Of a DNA stretch of 64,000 bases, positions 27,486 to 37,617 are shown in pieces. Numbering within the stretch: the first letter of the stretch is position 1; each line of letters opens with the position of its first letter. This DNA comes from DATAXI01 sp963756185 (GTDB lineage: Bacteria > Verrucomicrobiota > Verrucomicrobiia > Chthoniobacterales > Chthoniobacteraceae), in assembly GCA_963756185.1 (NCBI GenBank), contig CAVWMS010000011.1, positions 124,001 to 188,000 of the forward strand, written 5' to 3'. The notes beneath the pieces are model-generated. The model did no database searches, was not told where the DNA came from, and saw nothing but the letters and a program-made list of their open reading frames with translations. A program made the position numbers and the translations under genes.

Positions 27486-28339
27486 AGGGGATTACTCCGC
27501 ATCAACGCGTAGATATCAGGTTGGGCTTCGGATAGCACGTCGTTGTGTCCCGCGCCGGCGACCGGGTGAAAGGTGATCATTTGCGGGAACATTCCTGCCA
27601 ATTCGCGTCCCATGAAAAAGGGAATCGTCCCGTCGGCATCGCCGTGGAAGATATCGACGCGGGGCGGATGCGGGCGGGCGGCCAACTGGCGAAGGCGGGC
27701 GCGGTTATCGTAGTTGTGCCTTAGCAGGAGGCAGAGCGGCCAGCCCACGAGCCGCCGCGCCATGTCGTGCATGCTGGTGAAGGGGGCAATGAGGATCATG
27801 CGCTCGACCGGGTGATTCACGGCGAAGTTCAGCCCCGTGGCGCAGCCGAGCGAAAGGCCCATGACATTCAAATGTTGATCGAGCGCCGCGGGCTCCGTGT
27901 GGAGGGATTGGGCAAGCTGATTGAAGGCGGCCTCGGATGATTCTTCGATGCTGGCGGGCGACGGAGTACCCTTGCAATCGCCATAGCCCGGGTAGTCGAT
28001 GAGAAGGAATCCATCGTGCGAATCCGGATGCGGCTTGACGAAGCCAAGCCATTGCAGCGCGAGCGATCCGTTGCCCGGAAACAAGACCCACAAACGCCGC
28101 AGGGGCAGCGCGCGGGGCGGCAGGTAAAATGCCTTCTGGGCTCCCTGCCGCGTGGTGTATTCGAGCGAAACGATTGCCGGATTGCGCTCGACGACCCCCG
28201 GTCCATATGGCCGGGGGTGATAGATCAGCTTGGACTGGAAGAATAGAAGGAGCAGCACGATCACAACGGTGGTGGCAACAAAGATGCGAAGAAGGCTCCA
28301 ACAAATTCTTTTGGCGAACTTAACGAATCCCGCAGGCAT
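27479..28339 (-). CDS. Membrane-anchored alpha/beta hydrolase
   Basis: 286 aa from ATG at 28339; the longer frame to 28366 would need a TTG start. One N-terminal TM helix (LLRIFVATTVVIVLLLLFFQ). Hydrolase motifs: oxyanion region LFPGNGSLALQW, nucleophile MGLSLGCATG (GxSxG), acid HGDADGTIP, and His in GAGHNDVL. Resembles ABHD17/BAAT-like esterases or thioesterases with a membrane anchor. Substrate unknown. Convergent with the secreted protein gene. Confidence 0.8.
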   Translation of the reverse strand: MPAGFVKFAKRICWSLLRIFVATTVVIVLLLLFFQSKLIYHPRPYGPGVVERNPAIVSLEYTTRQGAQKAFYLPPRALPLRRLWVLFPGNGSLALQWLGFVKPHPDSHDGFLLIDYPGYGDCKGTPSPASIEESSEAAFNQLAQSLHTEPAALDQHLNVMGLSLGCATGLNFAVNHPVERMILIAPFTSMHDMARRLVGWPLCLLLRHNYDNRARLRQLAARPHPPRVDIFHGDADGTIPFFMGRELAGMFPQMITFHPVAGAGHNDVLSEAQPDIYALMRSNPLY

Positions 28340-28442
28340 CTGGTATTCAGAATAGCCGTGCGGCAATCACTGCGGAAGTGACAAATGCCGACCCCGCAGC
28401 CGCCCTTGCGTCACCCGCGCATATTGCGTAAACTCAGTTAAG

Positions 28443-28658
28443 ATGACTGCTGACATTCGTCAATTCCTTGAAGCGCGCCCGTTTGTACCGTTCTCGATTA
28501 TCACGAGCAGCGGCAAGAATTATCGCGTGGCGACTCCCGATCACGTCAGCATCAATCCGAAAGGCACCCGTGTAATCGTCTATTTCGACGATGACAGCCA
28601 CGTGGCAATCACTCCGCTGCATATTTCCTCTCTGGAACAGGGGACTGCCGCCGGCTGA
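28443..28658 (+). CDS. Small conserved protein of unknown function
   Basis: 71 aa: MTADIRQFLEARPFVPFSII then a beta-rich body (GKNYRVATPDHVSI, DDDSHVAITPLHI). It matches a widespread small family with the pattern 'LxxRPFxPFxIxxxxGxxYxVxxPxxV', frequent in Planctomycetes and Verrucomicrobia, with no assigned function. Divergent from the hydrolase and convergent with the HEPN gene. Confidence 0.65.
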   Translation: MTADIRQFLEARPFVPFSIITSSGKNYRVATPDHVSINPKGTRVIVYFDDDSHVAITPLHISSLEQGTAAG

Positions 28659-28744
28659 GCGCGCCGGCAAAATTGAAAAAGGGAACGCGTTTTCATTGAT
28701 CTATTCAATGGGCGAACCCCGGCCTGGCGATTCCAAGCCACACA

Positions 28745-29094
28745 TTACAGTTCACGCTCAGCTTCGATTATCTCCGGAATTCTTAAGGCGAGCGCCGGCG
28801 CATGATTCGTCAGAACATCCCATAAAATCTCATAATCCGTAGCGTCGTAGCCGTGAATCAGCCGATTACGCATGCCTATGATTTCGCGCCCGGGACATCC
28901 TTGTGCCGCTCACGAAGATCTTGCGGAAGTCGTGTCGCAGCCTCTCCAATCAGTTCGACGGCACGTTCGGCGGCCAACCGGTATTGCCAGTCACTTTGCA
29001 GCCGCTCTCGATTCCCTTCAATGCCCAGTCTTTTCGCCTTTTGGGCAACGTCCTCAATCTGTTTGAGCGTCACGACTACGTCATGCTTGCTCAT
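28745..29094 (-). CDS. HEPN toxin of MNT-HEPN toxin-antitoxin pair (one frameshift)
   Basis: About 116 aa when one missing C near 28884 (tcccggg) is restored. N-terminal MSKHDVVVTLKQIEDV..., then after the shift REIIGMRNRLIHGYDATDYE, which contains the RX4HXY ribonuclease motif (Arg, His, Tyr) of HEPN/DUF86 toxins. The Tyr is the residue modified by MNT antitoxins in type VII systems. The MNT gene lies just upstream with a 14-base overlap. Ends EIIEAEREL at a TAA (28745-28747). Confidence 0.82.
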
Positions 29095-29389
29095 AAATCG
29101 GAAGCATCTGAGCCAGGACCTCGTCTCGGAAGTATTGGCTCAGCGAATCCGGTGTATGCAGATCGACCGGGCGATGAAACAAACGGGCCAATTCATCCTG
29201 CTGCCGAAGTAGCATTAGTCCCGGATGCCGGCCGGGCATGTACTCGACCAGCACATCCAGATCGCTTGACTGAGTAAAATCTCCCCGCAATACCGAGCCA
29301 AACAACCCAAGACACCGAATCCCGCGATCAAGGCAAAACCGCGCGATTTCGTGGCGCTCAACTCGGATCGGCAAATCCTCCAGTAACAT
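29081..29389 (-). CDS. MNT nucleotidyltransferase antitoxin (MntA-like)
   Basis: 102 aa from ATG at 29389 (MLLEDLPIRVERHEIARFCL). The minimal nucleotidyltransferase signature is complete: GLFGSVLRGDFTQSSDLDVL, giving the GSxxRG loop and the DxD metal pair, with VDLHT later. In MntA-HepT systems this enzyme adds AMP units to the Tyr of the HEPN toxin and blocks it. The open frame continues upstream into ssb and rpsF only because of indel errors there. Confidence 0.85.
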   Translation of the reverse strand: MLLEDLPIRVERHEIARFCLDRGIRCLGLFGSVLRGDFTQSSDLDVLVEYMPGRHPGLMLLRQQDELARLFHRPVDLHTPDSLSQYFRDEVLAQMLPIYEQA

Positions 29390-29466
29390 GAACCCATCTT
29401 GCGGCTTCCTACGCTGAAAAGCAACCTGGACAAAAATGGAAGCCGGAGCCCCCCATTTTGCGCAAA

Positions 29467-29947
29467 TCAGAACGGAATATCGTCTTCCTCGGGCTCGAGG
29501 TCGGGGTCGGCGCGGGGGCTTTTGCTGCGCGGGGCGGGCGGGACGCGACTGCTGGCGCGGCCTGCGCCGGATTCGGAGCCGCCACCGCCGCCACCTTCTC
29601 CGCCGCCCGCCGCCGCGGGAGCCGATGAGTTGCATGGCCTCGCCGACGACCTTCAGCTTGCTGCGCTTCTGGCCGGTCTGTTTGTCATCCCAGGTATCGA
29701 GCTGGAGGCGGCCCTCGATGAAGACGGGGCGGCCCTTTTTCAGGTATTCGCCCGCGATCTCCGCGGTGCGGCCCCAGAGCGTCACGTCGACAAAGGTGGT
29801 CTCCTCGCGCTTCTCGCCGTTCTCCGCGCTGTAATAGCGGTTGATGGCCAGGCCCAATTCGGCCACGGCGGTGCCCTTGGGGGTGTAACGGACTTCGGGG
29901 TCCCGGGTGAGGTTCCCCATGAGCATGACTTTGTTCAGGTTGGCCAT
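29467..29947 (-). CDS. ssb: Single-stranded DNA-binding protein (one frameshift)
   Basis: About 159 aa from ATG at 29947 (MANLNKVMLMGNLTRDPEVR), an OB-fold SSB with WGRTAEIAGEYLKKG and IEGRLQLDTWDD. After residue 112 a Gly-rich linker begins; one extra G in ggcgggcggcgg (about 29608) breaks the frame. Restoring it gives a linker and the canonical acidic tip EDDIPF followed by TGA, the docking site for replication and repair partners. Follows rpsF, a common order. Confidence 0.93.
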
Positions 29948-29969
29948 AGGGGAGTCAGAGCTATCCGGC

Positions 29970-30292
29970 TCAGGCGGCTTTTGCAGCCGCTTTTTTGCGA
30001 GCTGGGCCGGAATCTTCTGGTAATGGGCGCGGTAAATGTCGGCGTCGAGCTTGAACCGCGACTTGATCTTGTCGATGAGCTGCGGCTCCGCGGCGAAGAC
30101 GAAATTGACGAAATAGCCGGAGTCGAGCGGACCGGCGACATAGGAGAAATGACGGCGGTCCAGCCGCTGGACCTGCTCGATTTCGGCGCCTTCTTTTTTG
30201 AATTCGCCTTCGAGGCGGTCGATGATCTTGTTTGCGCCTTCTTCGTTGCCCTTGGTGTTGAGGACGAGGAGCGCTTCGTATTTTTTTTTCAT
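29970..30292 (-). CDS. rpsF: 30S ribosomal protein S6 (one frameshift)
   Basis: About 107 aa. MKKKYEALLVLNTKGNEEGA, LEGEFKKEGAEIEQVQ and RLDRRHFSYVAGPLDSGYFV are typical of S6. At the six-T run 29991-29996 (A run on the coding strand) one base is missing: with it the protein ends AKKAAAKAA and stops at 29970-29972; without it the frame runs on in phase through ssb, producing a false rpsF-ssb fusion. Confidence 0.93.
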
Positions 30293-30328
30293 GGTGGTTT
30301 GGTAAAAATGGGCGCATCGCCCCGTTGT

Positions 30329-30884
30329 TCAATTGAATTGGTTCATCGCGGCGTCGATGCCCTGCGCGCTGGAGGCAATCGACGGCCTCGACGGCGCGGT
30401 CGATGGCCTCGGTCGAGGATGGGGCGCTCGTCGGGCGAGGAATTTCCCGAGGACATGGTCGACCATCGGGCGGCCATCCGCGGCGCCGATGCCGACGCGC
30501 AGGCGCGGGATGTCGCCGACGTGCTCGAGGATGGATTCCATGCCGTTGTGGCCGCCGGAGGAGCCGTCGGGGCGGATGCGGATGCGGCCGAGCGGCAGCG
30601 CGACGTCATCGAATATGGCGAGGATTTGCGCGGGCTGGAATTTTGTAAAAGCGGGCGACGGCGGCGATGGGCTCGCCGCTGAGGTTCATGTAGCTCTGCG
30701 GCTTGCAAAGGATCACGCCGTCCACGGAGGCGACGGCGGCGTTCCATTTCGGCTCGGGCGCGAAAGGGCATGCCGGCGCGCTGGGCCAGCCGATCGAGAA
30801 TCATAAAGCCGACATTGTGGCGCGTGTCCTCGTATTCGCGGCCGGGATTGCCCAGGCCGGCGATGAGGCGAAAGAGAGGTTCAT
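30329..30884 (-). CDS. pth: Peptidyl-tRNA hydrolase (several frameshifts)
   Basis: About 184 aa when five or six single-base breaks are bridged. From ATG at 30884: FRLIAGLGNPGREYEDTRHN (catalytic His in TRHNVGF), then CKPQSYMNLSGEPIAAVARF, IFDDVALPLGRIRI, SSGGHNGMESILEHVG and LRVGIGAADG. The C-terminus can be read as FSPDERPILDRA...AMNQFN. All conserved blocks occur in order in alternating frames. Recycles peptidyl-tRNA; essential in most bacteria, so the breaks are read errors. Lies between rplY and rpsF. Confidence 0.88.
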
Positions 30885-30916
30885 GCGAGGAGGGCACGCC
30901 ATTGGCAAGGGGTGGA

Positions 30917-31623
30917 TTATTTCTGCCGGCGCGTTCTTTCGGTCGGTTCTGTCTCCGCGGCGGCGGGCTCTTCCTTCTTCTCCTTGATGACCTCCGGCTG
31001 CGCGGCGGGCGGCAGCTGCGGCGGCGGCGGGCGCGACCACCTCGACGACGGCGGGCGCGGCCACGAGGAAGACGGTGAGATCGGCGTCGTCGAGCGGCCT
31101 TGACGCCCGTCGGGGAGCTGGATGTGCCTGACATGGATGGAATCGCCGATGTTGAGCCCGGAAACGTCGACGTAGATGACCTCGGGCAGATCCTTGGGCA
31201 GACACTCGATCTCCAGCGAGCGCAGGCTCTGCTCGAGGATGCCGCCGAAGCTCTTGACGCCGACGGGCTCGCCGCGCGGGCTCGATCGGGACGGAGGTGT
31301 GCAGGAGCTCGTTCATGTTGATGGCGTGGAAATCAACGTGGACGATGCTGCCGGAGAGCGGTGGCGTGCTGGACCTCCTGGATGAGCGCCATGCGGCTGG
31401 TGGTCTTGCCGCCGTTCTCGATTTCGAGCTCGACGAGGATGTTCTCGCCCAGGGCGTGGGAGAGGACGTTGCTGATGTCGCGGGCGCCGACCTGGAGGGG
31501 CAGGGTGCCTTCCTTGCCGCCGTAGATGACGGCGGGGACGAGGCCTTCGCGCTTGAGTTTGTTGGCGACGGAGCCGCCGACGTGGGTGCGGGCGCGGGCG
31601 GAGAGTTTGACTTGTTTTGCCAT
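30917..31623 (-). CDS. rplY: 50S ribosomal protein L25/TL5 with CTC tail (frameshifts)
   Basis: About 235 aa. Start MAKQVKLSARARTHVGGSVA at 31623; the 5S-rRNA-binding domain continues VPAVIYGGKEGTLPLQV and, after a shift near 31360, LSGSIVHVDFHAINMNELLH. The second TL5 domain is read in pieces (SLEIECLPKDLPEVIYVDVS, NIGDSIHVRHIQLPDG). The tail is Ala/Pro/Glu-rich and ends TERTRRQK at 30917. At least three indels. Immediately downstream of prs, the usual neighbour. Confidence 0.88.
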
Positions 31624-31654
31624 GAGTGATGGAGTGCCGGCGGGGCGCGGCTGC

Positions 31655-32624
31655 TCAGGTTTTTGTGACCGTTGATTTCGAAGAGGGAGCTTACAGATTC
31701 GTCGTTATGGATGCGCTTGATGCCCTCGCCGAGCAGTTCCGCGATGTGGAGCACCCGGATGCGGCAGTCGTCGCTCGAGCGGACAGGCACGCTGTTGGTG
31801 GTAATGAGTTCCTCGATTTGAGAGGTCTTCAGCCGCTCGATGGCCAGATCCGAGAGCACCGCGTGGGAGACACCGGCGTAGATGCTTAACGCGCCGTGTT
31901 TCTTAAGGATGTTGGCCGCGCTTGTCAAGGTGCCGGCGGTCTCGGTGAGGTCATCGACGAGGAGGACGTTTTTGCCCTCGACCTCGCCGATGACGTAGAG
32001 GGACTCGGTCTCGATGGCGCTCTTGCGGCGCTTGGCGACGATGGCCAGGTTGGCCCCGAGGGCCTGGGAATAGGCGCTCGCCATCTTCAGGCCGCCCACG
32101 TCCGGCGAGACGACCGTGACCGGGGTATCGCGCGAAGCGCGGTGCGGATGTAGCGGATGAGGACCGGGGCGGCGAAAAGGTGATCGACGGGGATATCGAA
32201 GAAGCCGGCGACCTGCTGGGCGTGGAGGTCCATGGTGAGCACGCGATTGACGCCGGCGGCGGTGAGCAGATTGGCGACGAGCTTGGCGGTGATCGGGACG
32301 CGGGGCTTGTCCTTGCGATCCTGCCGGGCGTAGCCGAAGAACGGGATGACGGCCGTGATGCGGTCCGCGCTGGCGCGCCGGGCGGCATCCACCATGATGA
32401 GCAGCTCCATCAGGTTCTGATTCGTGGGCGGGCAGGTGGGCTGGACGATGAAGACGTCGCGGCCCGCGGACGTTCTCGTTGATGTTCACGAAAGTCTCGC
32501 CGTCCGGGAAGGAGCTGACCGTGGCATCGCCCAGCGGGACCCCGATAAAATCGGCGATCTCCTGGGCCAGCGAAATGTGGGCGGAGCCGGAGAAGATCTT
32601 TAACTCGGGATTGGAATGAGCCAT
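31655..32624 (-). CDS. prs: Ribose-phosphate pyrophosphokinase (frameshifts)
   Basis: About 322 aa. Makes PRPP from ribose-5-phosphate and ATP for nucleotide, His and Trp synthesis. MAHSNPELKIFSGSAHISLA opens it at 32624; SSFPDGETFVNINENVRG; after a break near 32468 the middle runs ITAVIPFFGYARQDRKDKPR and VLTMDLHAQQVAGFFDIPVD; after another near 32130 VVSPDVGGLKMASAYSQALG and the PRPP loop LLVDDLTETAGT. The stop is lost by one extra A in the caaaaacctga end, so I place it at 31655-31657. Confidence 0.92.
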
Positions 32625-32901
32625 GGCTGGCTGCGCGAGAGGGAGGGTGACTTTAAGGCGGTCGCGCCCGAAAGCAATGTGAAAAACAGCCCGACGCCCG
32701 GGAAACGGGCCGCCGGGAAGAGAGCGCCGCGGGCGATGCAAATCCCCACGGCGGAAGAGGAAAAGGCCTACGGGGTATCAGGGGGTTCCCCTACCCGGGC
32801 GGCAGATTTTTCCTTTACAGGCTCCGCCAAGCGACTCCTTACGACTCGAATCACGATTGTTTGTCAGTCGTACCAACAAACTAACCAAAGGAGAAACCAA
32901 C

Positions 32902-33488
32902 ATGAAAAAACTCGTATGCGGGCTCGCGGCCCTGGTCGCGATCTCTGGCTACTGCTCTCGCCGGAACTGAAACGGCACGGGCACCGAAGCCAAGGGGAGT
33001 GTCGAAGTGCCGAGCTGCTTTTCTGACAAGGAATGGCAGATCGATACGTTCGGCGCCTATCAGGTGGGCAATGGCCCGACCCACGCCGGTCCCATCAGGA
33101 TCACGGCTGGGGCGGCGGCATCGCGGTCAATACTTCTTCGCCCGGTACTTCGGCCTGAGCGCGGAAGGGAGCTGGCTCAGGGCCATGATAACGCCGCGGC
33201 TGGCACAGGCCGGATCGACCGAGTTCCAGAGCGTCAGCCGGAAACCTGATCTTCCGCTACCCGATCGATTCCTGGTGCATCGCGCCCTACCTATTCACGG
33301 GCGGCGGGGCGACCATGGACGGCTCGGCCTGGGCTGTGTATGACATCGGCACCGGCCTCGAGTACCGCCTGATCCCGAACAAGGTCGGCCTGTTTGTCGA
33401 TGGCCGCTGGAACTACTACGGCGACCGTTACGGACATGACACGCAGAACAACTTCATGATCCGCGCGGGCGCACGCCTGGTGTTCTAA
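32902..33488 (+). CDS. Outer membrane beta-barrel protein (several frameshifts)
   Basis: About 195 aa. Start MKKLVCGLAALVAIS at 32902 has an excellent ribosome-binding site (aaaggag, 8 bases upstream) and a signal peptide. The body, in alternating frames, reads SCFSDKEWQIDTFGAYQVGN, GGGIAVNYFFARYFGLSAEG, FRYPIDSWCIAPYLFTGGGA, YDIGTGLEYRLIPNKVGLFV and ends NNFMIRAGARLVF, the aromatic end of a small OMP barrel. Four or five indels. Followed by a strong terminator, so probably a highly expressed single gene. Confidence 0.75.
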
Positions 33489-33520
33489 TTCAACGAGTTC
33501 GCTCGAACGAACTTGCCAGA

Positions 33521-33555
33521 AACGCCGGAGCCAAAAGCTCCGGCGTTTTTCTTTT
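33521..33555 (+). terminator. Rho-independent terminator
   Basis: Perfect 11-base stem aacgccggagc (33521-33531) / gctccggcgtt (33537-33547), loop caaaa, followed by tttttctttt. It ends the outer membrane protein transcript and lies before the stop of the convergent dnaE. Confidence 0.92.
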
Positions 33556-33564
33556 GCCGCATGC

Positions 33565-36500
33565 TCAAGGGGTGACGAGCCACTCGCCGAGGCGGGATTG
33601 GAGGTCGGGGGAAATCGACGCCGTATTGCGCGCCGAGCTTCATCAGCGACTTTTTCTCCCTGGCCGTTGACGAACTCGACGTGGACGGGGCGCGTGCCGG
33701 GATGATGGGCGAGGGCCTCCTTCAATTCGACAGCTGCGCGCTCGGTCGTGCGCGGGCGCTGGAAGCGGAGAAGCAGCGGCGCGGCGTGGGGCATGCCGTT
33801 GCCGTTGGCCGAGCTGTTGGATGCAAGCGGGCGGATCTCGCGCGGCCTGAGCCGGATGGCCTCGTCGCGCTTATCCACGCGGGCGGTGATGACGACGACC
33901 TTGCCGAGCTCGAGGTGGCGCTGGCATCTTCACGAAAGGTCTCGCTCCAGACCATCACCTCGACGCTGCCGGTGAGGTCCTCGAGCACGACGATGGCGAA
34001 GGGCTTCGAGTCTTTCTTCGTAAATTTTTTCTCGACGCTGATGAGCGCGCCGGCCACCTGCACGGTGCCGCTGTCTTCGGCTTCGCCCAGCGCGATCACC
34101 GCGGTGTATTTGCCGCTTTCGAGTTCCGGCGGTATTCGTCCAGCGGATGGCCGGTCACGTAGAAACCGAGCAGTTCCTTCTCGAACGCCGAGCTTCTCGG
34201 CCTTCGGCCAGGGCGGCACGCGGATGGCGGCGCGCTTCGGGCGGCGTGGCGGCGGCGAACGCATCGAAGAGGGCGGCCTGGCCGCTGGCCTTGTCGCGCT
34301 GCGAGGAGGCGGAGGCGGCGAGCACGGAGTCGATCTCCGGCGGCGAGCGCGGCGCGCTCGAGGCCGGTCCAATCGAACGCGCCGCATTTGACGAGGCTCT
34401 CGACGACTTTCTTGTTCACCTTGCGGGAATCGAGCCGGGCGCAGAAATCCTCGAGCGACTTGAACGGGCCGTGCCGGCTGCGCTCCGTCGACGGCGGCCT
34501 CCATGGCGGCTTCGCCGACGTTCTTGATCGCGGCGAGCCCGTAGCGGATGCCCGGCGTGTCGCCCGGCCATCTCCGGGAGTGAACTTGAGGCGCGCTGCG
34601 GTTCACATCCGGCGGCAGGATGCGGATGCCCATGCGTTTGCACTCGCCGACGAAGATCGGAAATCTTGTCGGTGTTGCTGATTTCGTTGCTGAGCACGGC
34701 GGCCATGAATTCGACGGGGTAATTCGCCTTGAGGAAGGCGGTCTGGTAGCTGATCCAGCCGTAGGCGACGCTGTGGCACTTGTTGAAGCCGTAGCCGGCG
34801 AATTTTTCGAGCAGGTCGAAAATCTCGTTCGCCTTTTTCGCGTCGATCTTGTTGAGCGCGCGCGCAGCCGGCGACGAATTTGTCGCGCTCCTCGGCCATC
34901 TTTTTCTTGTCCTTCTTGCCCATGGCGCGGCGGAGGATTATCGGCGCCGCCGAGCGTGTAGCCGGCGAGCACGCGGGCGGCGGCCATGACCTGCTCCTGG
35001 TAAATCATGATGCCGTAGGTGTCGGCGCAGACCTTCTCCAGGAGCTGGTGGGCGTATTTGATTTTGGTGGCCCTTTCTTGCGCTTGATGTAGTCGGGGAT
35101 CAGCTCCATCGGCCCCGGGCGGTAAAGGGCGATGAGGGCGATGATGTCGTCGATGGATCTTGAAGTCGAACTGCTTGCACCAGCTCGCCATGCCGCCGTC
35201 CAACTGGAAGAGGCCGACGGTTTCCGCGCGGTTGAGCAGCTCGAAGACTTTCGGGTCGTCGAGCGGGATTTTGTCCACGTCGAAATCCGGCTGCCGCTCG
35301 CGGATGAGCTTCTCGGCGTCGCGGATGACGGTGAGCGTCTTGAGGCCGAGGAAATCCATCTTCAGCATTCCCAGGTCGCCGAGCGGCGCCATTGGGTATT
35401 GGCTGACGATGCTGCCGTCGTTTGCGCGAAAGAGCGGCACGTACTCGGAAAGATCGCGGTCGCTGATGACGATGCCCGCGGCGTGCACGCCGCTGTTGCG
35501 CTTGAGGCCCTTCGAGAATCGTGGCATATTGCCAGAGCTGGCCTGTGGCCGGTCTCGGTCTCGACCGCTTTCTTCAGGTCGGGGTTTTTGTCGATTGCGC
35601 CGGGGACATGCTCGACCTGGCCGGTCTCCTTGTTCTTTTTCTCCTCGCCCGCGAGCGTGATGTTCAACTCGTTCGGGATCATCTTGGCGATGCGGTCGGC
35701 GTCGCCGTAGCTGAGGCCCATCACGCGCCCCACGTCGCGCACGACGCTCTTCGCGCCCATGGTTCCGAACGTCGCGATCTGCGCGACGGCGCGCTCGCCA
35801 TATTTCTGGCGGACATAATCGATGACCTCGCCGCGGCGGTTCTGGCAGAAATCGACATCGATATCCGGCGGGCTGACGCGCTCCGGGATTGAGGAAGCGC
35901 TCGAAGAGCAGCTTGTAATGGATCGGGTCGATGTCGGTGATGGCGATGACGTAGGCGACCATCGAGCCCGCGGCCGAGCCGCGGCCCGGGCCCGACCGGA
36001 ATGCCATGCTCGCGCGCCCAGTGGATGAAATCCCAGACGATGAGGAAATAATTGACGAAGCCCTGCTTCTCGAGGACGCTCGAGCTCCCGTTCGAGCCGC
36101 TCGCGAATCTCCGGCGAATCGGCGCGCGGCGCCGTAGCGGCGCCGCAGCCCCTCCTCGCAGAGCGAGCGGAGGAATTGGGCCTGGGTCTGGCCCTCCGGC
36201 GGGCTGTAATTGGGGTATTTCGGCTTGCCGAATTCCAGCTTCAGGTCGCACCGCTCGGCGATGCGCAGCGTGTTTTCGACCGCCTCGGGATGATTGCGAA
36301 ACAGCTCGCGCATCTCCGCGGGAGATTTGAAATAAAGCTCCGGCACGTAACGCATCCGGCGCTCGTCGGCCACATTCGAGCCGGTGCCGATGCAGATCAT
36401 CACGTCGTGCGCCTCGTGATGGCTCGCGCTCGAGGAAATGCACGTCGTTCGCGGCGACGAGGCCGACGCCGAACTCCCGGGCGAGGCCGGGCAGGACGGC

Positions 36501-37072
36501 ATTGCAGCGCTGCTGCGCCTCGATGCCGTGATCGTGCAGCTCGAGGAAGAAGTTTTCGCGCCCGAGGATTTGCACGAAGGAATCGAGCGCCTCGGCGCGC
36601 CTTTTGCGGCTGGTCGTCGAGGATGGCCTGGTTGATTTCCCCCTTGAGGCAGGCGCTCATGCCGATGAGACCGGCGCTGTATTGGGCGAGGTCCTCCTTG
36701 TCGATGCGCGGCTTGTAATACATCCCATCTACGTTCGCGATGGTAGACCAGCTTCACCAGGTTGCGGTAGCCGGTCTCATCGCGTGCCAGCAGGGTGAAA
36801 TGATAGGCCGCGTCTCGTGCCGAGGAGGCCTGCTTGTCCATGCGTTTGCCCAGCGCCATGTACATCTCGCAGCCGATGATCGGCTTGACGCCCGCCTTGA
36901 GCGCCTCCTGGTAGAACTCGATGGCGCCGAACAGGTTGCCGTGATCGGTCATGGCCACGGCGGGCATGCCGAATTCCTTCGCCTTCTTCATGATGTCCGG
37001 AATGCGATTGGCGCCGTCCAGCATGGAATACTCAGTGTGCAGGTGCAGGTGGACGAAGGAATCGGAGGACAT
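33565..37072 (-). CDS. dnaE: DNA polymerase III alpha subunit (many frameshifts)
   Basis: About 1168 codons, matching DnaE1 (E. coli 1160 aa). N-terminal PHP domain FVHLHLHTEYSMLDGANRIP; KPIIGCEMYMAL; palm with PPDIDVDFCQNRRGEVI holding catalytic Asp residues; KRNSGVHAAGIVISDRDLSE; IYQEQVMAAARVLAGY; OB domain FAIVVLEDLTGSVEVMVWSE; end LQSRLGEWLVTP at 33565. More than ten single-base breaks, one roughly every 100-200 bases; the first turns LVSIANVDGMYYK into LVYHRERRW by an inserted A near 36745. An essential gene, so errors in the sequence are the likely cause. Confidence 0.94.
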
Positions 37073-37152
37073 CGGGAGGCACTATAAACCCGCCGGTTCG
37101 ATGCGGGAATTTGAAATGAGAAAAATCGACGCCACTGCGAAGTGGGGAACGC

Positions 37153-37566
37153 CTATTGTCCTCCTGACTGAACCAGCGAGTTTTGGACTGACTGCCGGAA
37201 CTTCCTCTTGAAAAAGGTCGAGGTCAGGGCGCCATCCTGAATCCGGCGGAGGACGGCGTCCCCGAGTTTCTCCCGAGGAATGATACGGCCTTTCGCGAGC
37301 AACGTGTCATAGCCGAGTGCTCCATCCGTCCACCATTCTCGTGCATCGATGTAATAAACTACAGAGTCGTGGTCAACACACGGGTGATCACCCAACCGCA
37401 GAATACACGAGGTATCCTCCACGTGCCCGCGCAACGTCGTCATATTGACCATCACGAAGCTGTGGTCGGGTCCAGTGGGAGTGGTGATGATCATCCAGAG
37501 ATGACCACCCTCAACCCGCAGACGGAAGGTGTCGCCAAGATTAGGCATCTGATCACGAACCGGCAT
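37153..37566 (-). CDS. Putative toxin partner of Panacea-domain protein
   Basis: 137 aa, downstream of the Panacea gene by 51 bases on the same strand. Begins MPVRDQMPNLGDTFRLRVEG; a beta-rich core with HLWMIITTPTGPDHSFVMVN and CILRLGDHPCVDHDSVVYYI (conserved-looking GDHP..DHDS motif), then a helical tail (EKLGDAVLRRIQDGALTSTF). The layout, a small barrel with a GDHP loop beside an antitoxin-type gene, resembles PemK/MazF-like or uncharacterised PanT toxins. I do not recognise the exact family; the toxin call rests on context. Confidence 0.5.
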   Translation of the reverse strand: MPVRDQMPNLGDTFRLRVEGGHLWMIITTPTGPDHSFVMVNMTTLRGHVEDTSCILRLGDHPCVDHDSVVYYIDAREWWTDGALGYDTLLAKGRIIPREKLGDAVLRRIQDGALTSTFFKRKFRQSVQNSLVQSGGQ

Positions 37567-37617
37567 GCCCGGTCGGCCCTCGTCAACAAAAAAGCGTCGC
37601 CGCGACCAGGCATCCCG

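Noticed and set aside
29081..30292. 403-aa fused S6-SSB-nucleotidyltransferase protein
   Set aside because: Produced by two indels; each part has its own start and, in a neighbouring frame, its own stop.
30801..32741. 646-aa frame joining prs, rplY and pth fragments
   Set aside because: Pieces of three genes in one frame, connected by meaningless sequence; explained by indels.
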